A DNA stretch of 64,000 bases from Adiantum capillus-veneris. Its lineage: Eukaryota > Streptophyta > Polypodiopsida > Polypodiales > Pteridaceae. Position 1 is the first letter of the stretch. The number at the start of each line of letters is the position of its first letter. Where the stretch lies: contig CM043953.1 of NCBI GenBank assembly GCA_014529385.2, positions 107,886,549 to 107,950,548 of the forward strand, read 5' to 3'. Below are positions 12,338 through 22,600 of the stretch, piece after piece. The translations under genes and the position numbers were made by a program. The notes beneath the pieces were generated by a model, which was given only the letters and a program-made list of their open reading frames with translations, was not told where the DNA came from and ran no database searches.

Positions 12338-12866
12338 ATATTGTACTTATTAGGAATGTAGTTATGCTACTAATTTTCAATCTATGACATGAATAAAAAT
12401 TGATAGGCTCTATGACACTTATAATATGTATTTGTATTAAAGACTAATAAAATCTATTGTCTTGTTTATATGGATGTGGTGAGAGTCCTATGCTTGCTTT
12501 AAGATGTTTAGGTCTTGTGACATAGCCTATAATGGTTGCGTCTAGGTTGACCGTAGAACCAAGAAGGCGGGGTTCATGAGGAGATCGCACGGCCATAGTG
12601 CCCGGGTGGTCAGACCAATGTGGACAGGCAAGCCACAATATAAAGGGTCCGAAAAAAAGGGGAAAACCTCATTCTTCTCATGGCTAGGTGGTGAACATTG
12701 AATGACCATAGTGCCTGGGCAGTCGGACCAATGTGGACAAGTAGGCCACAATATAAAGGGTACTAGGATGAGGGGCAAACCTCATTCTTCTCATGACTGG
12801 GTGGTGAACAGTGGACTAGGCCCTCTTGTTTGTAAATGCCCGTAGCGGCATTACCACGATGTAACA
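11154..12866 (+). repeat. Probable decayed LTR and flanking sequence
   Basis: No gene is visible. The right end, GATGTAACA, is followed at once by TTGGTATCGACAG, which looks like a worn initiator-Met primer site. The stretch before it is therefore probably the LTR of an old plus-strand gypsy element whose gag relic lies at 13690-14290. A TATA-like CCATATATAA lies near 12064. AC microsatellites lie at 12007-12020 and 12307-12338. The left limit of the LTR could not be found. Confidence 0.35.
12593..12818. repeat. Two-copy tandem duplication, about 113 bp unit
   Basis: The segment beginning CCATAGTGCCCGGG at 12593 is repeated from 12706 with moderate divergence. Both copies contain ACCAATGTGGACA, CCACAATATAAAGGGT and CCTCATTCTTCTCATG. 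It lies within the presumed decayed LTR. Confidence 0.8.
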
Positions 12867-12867
12867 T

Positions 12868-12879
12868 TGGTATCGACAG
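12868..12879 (+). other. Candidate degenerate primer-binding site
   Basis: TGGTATCGACAG resembles the initiator-Met primer site TGGTATCAGAGC in its first seven bases. It directly follows an LTR-like TAACA end. Confidence 0.4.
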
Positions 12880-13689
12880 GGGAGCTACAAATTGAGTGGT
12901 CGTACAATAGCTCCATGGGGAACTCATCTCCCATTGACTTCTATTGTTATCCTTGACATTGACCACAAGCGTCCAAGGACTTACTCGATACCATCACCTA
13001 GTCACTACCACTGCATGCCATCCAATGTAGCCTATCAAAGCTGTCGTGTAGTCCTTCTGTTGAGGTTGGCATTATACAACACTGCCATCGGTCGCCCTTC
13101 AACACCACCCACCGTCACTTGCAAAGCTACCATCACCACCTTCAATGACCGCCACCACTTACTACTGACTGTGTCGTGCAACACTACCATGCTCGCCACC
13201 GACGATTTACCTCACCCGTCGCTGCTCTCCTGTGATGCCACCAACTTGTCGGCACCTTTGTGCTCCATCAATTTTGCATCGTTGATTTCTACACCAAGGG
13301 GGTGACTACTTTATTCCATTGTTGCTCATTTCTTATAGCATTTGTGTGAAAAACCTCGATTTTTTTTTTAGTTTAGTGCATTTAATTGTTAAAACATCAA
13401 AAACAAAAGTCTACTAGGGATAGTGTGTTTCCACCACCTTCTATCTCTCTAGAGCTTTTAAGCTTGTTGTGATGGTTGTAGGCTTAACCTCAACCGAATT
13501 ATCTGTCCATAGACGCCAGGTACTTTCCTGGTCTAGAGCGTGTTTGTCAGTCACTTCATATGACCCGCCAATGCCCTCCACGATCGTAGACCGTGCCTTT
13601 GAACCGGGTGCGTCCGTGGAGGCCATCGATCGTGTTGACCCACTTCTGGATGATGGGCCACAATTTAGGAAACCACATCGCTGAAAGGG
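12880..13689. other. no gene recognised
   Basis: This is probably the untranslated leader of the decayed gypsy element. A plus-strand frame at 12892-13305 is open for 137 codons but is low-complexity (Thr/Ser/His-rich) and matches no family that could be recognised. Confidence 0.35.
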
Positions 13690-14290
13690 GTGATGAGAAA
13701 CCCTTGGAGGATGATGATGAGGATTATAAGCTGATCCTACCGATATCCTTGCAGCATCTCCACATGTCTAGACTCACTTACCGTCACTTCAGTGACATCT
13801 TCTCTTTCTCAGAGTAGGAGGGCACCCGCAGCACGAGTGAACGTAGCCTCACCAGTGGTATGGGGTCCAAGCTGATGTACATGCAAGGACGTCCGTAGAG
13901 ACAATCTTGGCTCTTCTCAAGGGTTTCAAATTGTCCAATTTTGGGGGTGAGGAAACGGAGAGAAACAAAGACTCTATGAACATGTTCTTAGTCAAATGGA
14001 CAGATACCCATGCACTGTGAAAGTAACCTAGCTGTGCACAGCCCATAGAGACTAGTTTTCCTATTGCTTGGCAAGGTGTACAAGTGGTGGATGATTATGA
14101 CCACTCGTCTTGTCACTTGGGCAGAGTTCAAAATGATGTTTCAAAAACAATTCTTGCTAGGCAATGAGGAAGAGCAAAATTGGGAGTCCTAAGACAAGTG
14201 CTTGATGTAGAACAAGTCCCTAACTTAGTATATTTTAGACTAAAGAGATTTAAAGGGAATGAATGCATTTCAAACTTTCTTTTCCATGAC
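13690..14290 (+). pseudogene. Decayed gypsy Gag relic
   Basis: Scattered over three frames on the plus strand are ERNKDSMNMFLVKWTDTHAL, KVYKWWMIMTTRLVTWAEF and KMMFQKQFLLGNEEEQNW. These correspond to the W-containing and F..QF segments of Retrotrans_gag capsids. The same order occurs in the decayed gag at 60178-60850 (NKDTMNIFLCKW, KASKWWMSLKEK, FRKECLSTNEEDKNW), so both come from one old family. Many stops and shifts are present. Function is lost. Confidence 0.6.
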
Positions 14291-14579
14291 CCTAGGTGTA
14301 ACATCAAGCTATAAGGGTGGTAAGGTACTCTCCACATGAAAGATTGTATTTGACAGTGAATTTACAATGTGTGATGTATGTTGTTTTATGTTTTCAGGAA
14401 AATGTACATTGGTTGAGAATGATGTTCTAGCAGTCGCGACATCAACTGATGAACTCCATGAGGACCTGGAAACTTTGGATAACTCCCCATTTGTTGAGCT
14501 TGACGGAAATGATTGATATCTTTTGGCCACTAAAATCACCTCTAGAGTTGGTATAGCGAGTTTAGTAATCTCCCCCTTG

Positions 14580-14887
14580 CCACGATTATCAACATGTATT
14601 GGACACATAGAAGATGACTAACAATTTTTCATATGTTAGGAGGAATGTTTTAGGTATCCAACACAAGATAAACCCTTAGGGTAATGTTTGTTGTGTCAAT
14701 CATGGATGTTGAAGCCTTCTAGTGGTCGACAATCCACAATTATCAACATGTCTTGGACACATAGAAGGTGACTGACAATTTTTCATATGTTAGGAGGAAT
14801 GTTTTAGGTATCCAACACGAGATAAACCCTTAGGGTAATGTTTGTTGTGTCAATCATGGATGTTGAAGCCTTCTAGTGGTCGACAAC
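14580..14887. repeat. Two-copy tandem duplication, 154 bp unit
   Basis: Unit 14580-14733 (starting CCACGATTATCAACATG) is repeated at 14734-14887 with only about five substitutions, so the duplication is fairly recent. No gene is contained in it. Confidence 0.92.
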
Positions 14888-15253
14888 AGTGGCAGACGTT
14901 TTAATCTTTACTAACTATAGAGTGTTTGTCCTCTCCATCACTGCAAGAGCTATTGGCTCGGGTTTGATCTCTTGAGCGCTATGGCTAAGATTCGGCTTTT
15001 GTGTTTTGATACTCTTAGTTCCTCAATCAATGGTGCACTTGGTTATAGACATCCATGTTCGTCCCGGGATGATGTTGCCTTCCATAGTGCAAGCACACAT
15101 ATTCGCTGTTTGTACGCAAAATCTGCAATTTGGATTTTAGCATGGAGTCTCAAGCTTGGGGTTTAGTAGCTCAAACAAACACTACCAAGTAAAAGAGCGA
15201 CCAAATTGCAGATGTGCTAGTTTAGGCAGCGTGCCCATCACCGATGGTGGTGT
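14888..15253. other. Left flank of element B, no gene recognised
   Basis: No domain was recognised. The last five bases, GGTGT (15249-15253), are the left copy of the element B target duplication. Confidence 0.5.
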
Positions 15254-15294
15254 TGAAGGTGCCAAGGGAAGCGTGTGTGAGTGCAAGTGCGAAA

Positions 15295-15366
<72 letters not shown>

Positions 15367-15505
15367 TTTGGGTGGAGTGCACAGCAACGTTATCCTGTTG
15401 CAGCTCCTTATTCTGTTATATTAAAAGAATAAGTGTATATTGGTTAAGTTAGTAGATGGGTTAGTAGTAAGTGGGATGTCCGTCCAGTTGGCCTGAATCC
15501 CAACA
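15254..15505 (-). repeat. Element B 3' LTR
   Basis: It starts TGAAGGTGCC and ends GAATCCCAACA. It is homologous to 34314-34503 but about 60 bases longer, almost entirely because its GA tract has expanded. Confidence 0.93.
15297..15360. repeat. (GA)n microsatellite inside element B 3' LTR
   Basis: About 32 uninterrupted GA units. The equivalent tract in the partner LTR has about 7 units (34360-34373). Confidence 0.97.
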
Positions 15506-15521
15506 AACTCCCACTTGAAGG
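15506..15521 (-). other. Element B polypurine tract
   Basis: Next to the 3' LTR the minus strand reads TTCAAGTGGGAGTT, a typical copia polypurine tract. Confidence 0.7.
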
Positions 15522-15574
15522 CCAATGCAGTCCAAGTGACATGGTATGTACAACCGTGAAGCAATCTAGTGGCT

Positions 15575-16425
15575 TCAACCTATACCCATCAACTCACTGC
15601 AATGTGTAAACCGCTCCAAAGCTAAGCCTTTTGTCAAAGCATCTGCTGGGTTGTCGTCAGTGTGCACCTTGACCAAATCAATGAGCTTTTTGGCCAAGAA
15701 ATCTCTCACGAGATGATACCTGACTTCAATGTGTTTCGATTTGGAGTGAAACACGGGGTTCCTTGCCAATAATGCAAGAGCACTCTGACTATCACAATAT
15801 ATCACTGGAGTCTCATCAATGCCAAGATTTCTGACCAAGCAAGATAACCATACAGCCTCTTTACTTGCATCCGACAATGCAACGTACTCTGCTTCCGTAG
15901 TGGAAGACAACGTACAATCTTGAAGACATGACCTCCAAGATACTGCTGCTCCAGCAAATATGAAGACATAGCCAGATGTCGATCTTCTATTGTTGTCACA
16001 ACCCACATAGTCTACATCCGCATAACCCATGATGGGTGCATCACTGTTCCCGAAGCGTAAACACCTGCCGACCATACCTTTGAGGTACCTAAGAATGTGC
16101 TTCACTGCTTCCCAAATGCTTGCTGCTAGGATTTGCCATATATCGGCTCACCACTCCCATTGCAAAAGCAATGTCTGGTCTTGTGGCCACCATAGCATAC
16201 ATGAGACCGCCCACTACTGAAGAATATGGTACCTTAGCCATTTCGGCTCGCTCAGCATCAAATTTGGGTGCATCTTCCTTGCTGAGTTTCAAGAATGCAT
16301 GCATTGGGGTACTCAATGCTTTTCCCCCTTGCATATTGAAACACTGCAAAACTTTCTCAATGTATGTTTCCTGAGATAACTCAAGAATGCAACGTTTGCG
16401 ATCTCTTCTGATTTGTAGCATCCCC
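15575..16425 (-). pseudogene. Element B reverse transcriptase end and RNase H
   Basis: The first part (16421-16089) ends the reverse transcriptase: YIEKVLQCFNM, LSTPMHAFLKLS and YSSVVGGLMYAMVATRPDIA. RNase H follows (16105-15575), with GYADVDYVGCDNNRRSTSGYVF, TEAEYVALSDASKEAVWL, IYCDSQSALALL and DNPADALTKGL. The latter motifs contain the catalytic D, E, D and final D residues. The two parts are in different frames, joined at about 16090-16105, and a further shift at about 16425-16434 separates this part from the upstream reverse transcriptase. The protein would normally copy element RNA and degrade the template. Confidence 0.88.
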
Positions 16426-16433
16426 CAAATCTT

Positions 16434-17269
16434 TCATGCAAAATTATTGCTAAGTGTTATCTTCAAGTTGGCAATTTTTGCAATAGATTTCCCAGCTATA
16501 AACATGTCATCAACATACAAAACTAGAATGATCATCGAGCCATCATCTAGCTTTCTTGTGTACAAGCAGTGATCCTCTTCGCTCCTTTTATATCCTTGAG
16601 ACCTCATACATGCATCAAATTTATGATACCACTGCCTTGAACCCTGCTTTAAGCCATAAAGTGCCTTTTTGAGCTCACATACTAGCTCCTCACGAGATAC
16701 GTTCTCCTGAACAAACCCTTCAAGCTGCTGCATATAAACATCCTCATCGAGATCCCCGTGAAGAAATGTTGTCTTCACATCCATTTGGACAAGTTCCATG
16801 TCCTCAATCATACAAGACCAAGTACGGTTCTAAGCGTTGTCATCTTGACCATAGGCGAGAAGATTTCATCAAAATTGACTCCCTTTTGTTGTTTGAACCC
16901 TTTGGCTACAAGTCTAGCCTTGTACTTTGGATTTGGATCACCTGAGGTAAATTTCTTCTTGTAAACCCATTTTCAAGGTAAAGCTTTTGCATCATTTGGC
17001 AGTTCTACCAAGTCCCAAGTGTCATTAGCCAAAATTGAGTTATACTCAGATTCCATAGCCTGCTCCCACTTCACCACATCATCCGTCATCATGGTAGCAG
17101 CTTGGCTCACCCCAATCGGTCAACATGATGTAATCAAGACCTGGCTCAAAACGCGCAGGTGGACAAGAGACTCTAGTAGACCGTTTCACTCCTTGACCAT
17201 TGTTATCCGCTCCCTCTGGAGCATTGCTAGTGGAAGGTACATCACTAGCCCGCTGAGTTGATTTCATTG
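16434..17269 (-). pseudogene. Element B integrase-RT linker and reverse transcriptase
   Basis: The minus strand reads through the linker (KSTRVSCPPARF), then VKWEQAMESEYNSILANDTW, WVYKKKF, YKARLVAKGFKQQKG and QMDVKTTFLHGDLDEDVYM. The catalytic box is VLYVDDMFIAG (about 16500). A shift occurs near 17079, and stops occur near 16960-16975 and 16812. The region stops at 17269, where element C is inserted. The same reading frame continues on the far side of C at 25074. Confidence 0.88.
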
Positions 17270-17520
17270 TGTGCGCTCCTTGCCGCACTGTCGAAGCAAG
17301 GGACTTGCCAATACACCGTGTGCGAGCCACAAACGGCTCCAAGCACACAACAAGCCTAAACTAGCAAGCTCAAGGAAACAAAGGGTGTGTCACTCACCGC
17401 TCTACGCTCGCCTTCGTGGTGGATTCCTCGCCGCGATGAAGAAGAAGCTGCAGTCGTGCCGCGCTCAACCGCTTCGCCGCCGTCGTGCCTTCGTAATGCT
17501 CGATCGCACACACACTCTCC

Positions 17521-17552
<32 letters not shown>

Positions 17553-17846
17553 AGGAGGTGAAGAAGAAGAAGATGGAGATGGAGCAAGAGCACTCTTCAA
17601 TTGCACAAATGAGAGAATGAGTAAAAATTAGGTTTAGTTGGCTTTTATAGGAGCTCACCCCATTCACACTTGGGCACCCATGCTTAACCAACTAATCCCT
17701 TGAATGTCCAAGTTAAAGTGCGCCTCTCATCGGTGATCACTCTACCTTTCCCTATTGGTCCGACAAGCCCGGTACCTGACTCTACCAAATACATAATACA
17801 CGTCCGTCGTAGGTGATGGGGTGTCCGTGTGCCGTGAGGGTTAACA
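17270..17846 (-). repeat. Element C 3' LTR
   Basis: It starts TGTGCGCTCCTTGCC and ends GAGGGTTAACA. A (CT)n(CA)n run lies at about 17518-17552. Near-identical to 24488-25068. Confidence 0.95.
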
Positions 17847-17860
17847 TGCCCCCCTTCCTG
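17847..17860 (-). other. Element C polypurine tract
   Basis: The minus strand reads AGGAAGGGGGGCA directly against the 3' LTR, the expected plus-strand primer. A similar purine run (CCAAGGAAGGGGGGAGTG) occurs internally at about 19457-19474. Confidence 0.75.
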
Positions 17861-19617
17861 ATGTAGATTCCGTCCTCGGAAGCTATTGAGTTGAAGCTGG
17901 TTCGTCGAGGTGGAAGAGCATTTGAGATGAATGTCCTTAGCCTTCTTCAGTCACTGCAAAATCAAACAACATTGGCACAGTAATTGCATTCTCTTAAAAA
18001 GCATATGCAGTTTGAGGTAGACAAATTGATTGGTCAAAGAATTTCAAACAATTTGGCAGCAATGAACATTAAATTTCAATGTAATCAAATGCATAAACAG
18101 ATGTAAAGGTAGAAAATTAAACAAGTCTGGGGTCGCTAATTTGACGGTCAAAAGGCACTAGAGATCGAATATTAATACCATGGGTAAGCTTCTTAACTTT
18201 ATGTGGTCAATTAAGTTGTTTAATCGCGAGAGCCAAGTATTCATGTTCGAGGGCTGACTAGAGGCTATATCTAGAAAACCTTGTAGTTAAGCTACCATAA
18301 AAGGAATTTCTCATGAAATCATCGCCTGGCTGATTACTTTTTCTTTGACCTCCCAAAGTCTTTTCACACTGATTCAATTTTGATGTGTGTGCTTATTTTG
18401 TATGCCTTGGGTTTTTTGCTTTTCAAGGAAAAGCGCCCACACTGGGAACCTCTAGGGCTCTAGTACCATAGGCGATACATGTGAGTGAAGTACCAAATCA
18501 AGCTGAGATTTCTCTTCCAGCTTAAAATTTTACATTGTGGCACTTTGATTTTTTGTTTGTTCATTTTCAGCATTTTAATTTTGTAACTTCGGGGGGTCAT
18601 ATAACACTGTTACCCTCCCCAGGCTCATCACATTAGTAAACTCCCTTTATAATACTTAAGCTAAAGGTCAATAGGGTTAAGCCCACTAGAAAGCCCTAGT
18701 ACATTTCATACAATGCTGCCTAAATCGGATTAAGAACCTAAGTAACCATTGCTTATTAGGAAGGCATTCCCCATGGTATTAAGAGAAGATTTCTAATACC
18801 TAGCTTGGTCAAACTAGCTTAGTCGGACTGCTTGATTTTTAAACCTAGACAAGTGATTATGACAAAACATTACATTGAATTAAATGTTTGATACTAAGCA
18901 AATGCGCTGAATATTATGCTACCAATCACAATCAAAGCAAACAAACATGGATGCAAAAAAAATAAGGGCAATGCTAATGGACAAGAAACACCTGTTTGTG
19001 TTGATGGTCGTGCTTGATCTGAAGTGTGAACGAGAGAAAGGTTCCATGAAGGTCCAAATCCTATCAATAGCAACACGCTCCTGTACACACTAGGAAACAA
19101 AAGGAATACCTCCAGGAGGCACATCAGTGGGAAAAGAGAACTTCGCTAATCACTCAACTCTAAAACAGAAACACTCCTATCGTACTAATCTTACTTACCC
19201 TCCATCACTCAAGTGATGAGGATCAAAGGTGTTTTATGGCATAGGTTTCTGTTTCACTGTACCAGATGTGACATGTGTAGGTCTGAGTAATTGTTTTGAC
19301 TTTTAATGTGCATACTCGTTTGCTAATTGCTCTTGCTCTTTATTTTTTGTTTTTTTGTGAGTATAAAGCTTTATATGTACATTCCCTAAGATTGGTGATT
19401 GAGAGGTCAGGGAAAAAGGTTGAGAGGGAAACAAGTGAATGATGGATGTCCACAAACACTCCCCCCTTCCTTGGGTAGATCATAACGTTTGAAATGAGCT
19501 TGTCACCCTTTGAAACCAATTGTTCCACTTGGTAATAGGTGAGGATTTTTGCCAGTAGTTTTCTATTACCCTAGGTGCCTTGTCGAGTTGCAAGGGTGGT
19601 AAGGTACTCTCCCAGGA
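17861..19617. other. Element C non-coding 3' region
   Basis: The 1.75 kb where polymerase and integrase would lie in an autonomous element contains only short frames and no motif recognisable from those enzymes. A second polypurine-like tract near 19457-19474 and a short block shared with 14289-14333 (at 19568-19612) are the only structure seen. Confidence 0.7.
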
Positions 19618-22600
19618 TCAAACTTGAAGTGGTTCATCAGGTGATTCTTGAACACTGGGAGGTGTGGATTCTTTTGTAGCTTCATGGAGGTCCACTACTA
19701 TAGATGGAGGCTGTGTAGAAGCTTTTACCTCTATGGATGTATTACATGAGGAGCTAGAATCTTCATGGGACTCCCCCCTTCCTGAGCTAGGTGGAACAAA
19801 TCGTTCTTTCTTTGGTACCCAAACTAGCTCGGGAGCGGGTGTGTAGCATTCTGTGATTGTTTTCTTTCCATGATCATTGATTCGTTTTGGAGCTACGGGA
19901 TTGGGCTCACTTGGGTCAGGTGATAGGTAAGAGCACAATCTACGTTTTGGCACCCAGATTTGATCATTTCCTTGATAGTAGCCTTGGGCTTCCAATAGTC
20001 GTTTAGGGATCCATCGCAACATTTTCTTACTTTTCTTGGAGCGAGTGGTACGTTTCTTACAAGGCTTCTGTTTTTTAGCACTAGGTATGGTCACTAAAGA
20101 AGCTTTAGGGACCCACTTGTATGTTTTCTTTGTTACCTTAGGATGAGTCTTGTCGGAAGCGATATGCATTGCTTGTAGCATATTTAAGGGTATAGGCATT
20201 TCATCCCCCTCAGGTGTTACCCAGGTCGTCCCCCTATTTCCCCAAGTGTCTATGGTGGATGCTAGGTGGACCCAATCCACATTGTCCGACTCAGTCATAC
20301 CCGGTAACACATCCATGTAAGGAGAATCTTGGCCAATGTCTGTATCCTTCTTACAAGTGTAACAATATTGTAGTGGGGCCGAGTGAACTGTGGTGTCAGA
20401 GCGATGATCAATAATGGTTTTACTCCCTAAGGGGTGTACCTTACCAGTCACCAAATCCACTCTAAGGACAGAGTCTTGGAATTGCAAATAGACATGATTT
20501 TTAGACCAATCATGAACCATTTGTGCTTCCCTCATGAATGGTCGTCCTAAAATCATTTCATATGACATAAGGTGTTTAGAGAAATCCATTACAATGAACG
20601 TATGTCGTACCTTGTGTCCTAGAACTTTGATCTTAAGATCCTTGAGCATCCCCATAGGTTTGGCTATGGTACCATTTGCCATCTTTACCACAATGTTAGT
20701 AACACTGAGGCGGGGTTTTCCCATGGATTCCCAACAATCTTTTGTAACGATGCTAACTCCCGCACCACCATCAAGAATTCCCTTTATAGTTAATCCCTTG
20801 GTAGTGATGGGTAGGGTCGCATTAGACTCGTCGCCTTCAAAATACTGCCCTAATTCGTTAATGGGTACCTCAATCACAGACTCGTGTCCATCTAAGTCAA
20901 GTGATTGCACATGATTTTCCTCATCAATCATAATCGAGTCAGGCCTATTTGGTTGCGCAAACTGCGGTAATCCCGTTCGTAGCTCTCCGTTAAGGAATGC
21001 TCGAAGTGCAAGGAATAACTCAGGATCTCCATACAGCTTTGCTATGATCGTGGTTCGGACCTTAGAAGACATGAAGTCCACTAGTTTGGCAACATTCATT
21101 GGCGTTTTGCAGGGTGTAGGTCCTTGACTAGGAACTGGTGAGGATGGAATCTCATATTCCTCAATGGGATCAGGTATTCCTTCGTTAAACATCCTTTCCA
21201 ACAAGAAGGGTGTATGCTCACTTTCTGATGTCCCGTCCTCACTCCCTTCTTGGATGATACTAGATATGGCTAACGGTCTATGGTTTATGTGGGGTGGATG
21301 AACTTGCGTGGGAAACACTGTGTCATGAATTTTGACCTGCATGGGTTCTGGTTCTAGTTTCCTTTGAGTCTTCTCCAGTAAACCTCTTAGAAGTTTCACC
21401 TGCTCAATCTCATCTACTGGGTTTGGGTACGTCCCAATCTTCTTTTTACGATTCTTCCCTTTTTGCCCCTGCGGTTTATCCTGGGGGTCTTGGATTGGAT
21501 TTGGAAACACTTGTGGTGTTTTCAGAGGCTCCTTATGGTTTTCTCTTATTCGGTTTTCATTTGGTTCCATGTTACGGTTTTCTTTGTCGGTCTTTCTCTT
21601 TGTGGTATTGGTTCTAGTCTCCATTGTCTCGACTGAATCTGAATCATCCTCGAGGTCATTCATATATACGGGGTCATCTCCTGTTCCTATGTTTGTTTTG
21701 GAACTTGGCTTTGAATTTTCCGTATTCTGCGACTTCTTCCTTCGTGTCTTCTTTTTCTTTGCTTGGATAACTGACGCGGTATCTCTCTCTTCGAGGATAT
21801 GGCCTGGCCCTTGAAGCATGGACCGTGTAATCGCATAAGCGGGTGCGACGGGTGGTATTGGCGATGTCACACTAGCAATTTCGACCAAATTTAGGGGTGT
21901 GATTTTAGGCGCATTTGGGTTATAGGGGCATTGGGCAATCAAGTGATCTATGCCACAACGATTACATGTGAGTATTGGCATTGCAGACGTGCTCCCTTGA
22001 TTCATTTGCATCTGTGCAGCATTCTTTTGCAGCCTAATAGGGCACTCCGTTGCTCGATGTGGTCCACCACACTCGTAGCATTGAAGAGGTGGCCTCCTAG
22101 CCTGGGTGTTGATATTTTGACCTCTGGATGCGAGAGCAGCAGCTTGATAAACCGGCTTGACTTGCCCCCAACAATCTTCCATGTAGTATATAGGACACTC
22201 TTCCAATGTATCAAGTCCGTAGGCAATACTAGTGTCTATTTCCTCCTCACAGCCATCTGCATAAGCATTTGATGGCTCGCAACCCACTTGGTTCATAGGG
22301 GCGACTCTTGGATGCGGGGGCTGCGGTCCTAGCACAGGAGGTGGTAGCGGTGTAGCTTGTACAACATTTTGAGATCTAGGGACCATGTGTTGCGGTAGTT
22401 GCTCAACAGGTGGAGTAGGCATCAATACAGGAGCTCGAGGTGCATCCGTCCAGGCTACAGGTGGTCTATTTGCCATCATACGTTTGATCATTAAACAATC
22501 CTTAGCTTGGTGACCATACCTACCACATGCGTTGCAAGTTCCATTAAATTTTACTCTAAACGTAGGGCACTCACTAGTGCTATGTGGACCTAAGCAAATG

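Noticed and set aside
12892-13305. 137-codon plus-strand frame
   Set aside because: Skewed Thr/Ser/His composition without a domain, in the presumed leader of a decayed element.
15297-15360. CRISPR-like or regulatory repeat array
   Set aside because: It is a pure dinucleotide repeat without spacers, in a plant LTR.
20534-20914. Plus-strand frames within element C gag-protease
   Set aside because: They are antisense shadows of the long minus-strand frame and have no domain.
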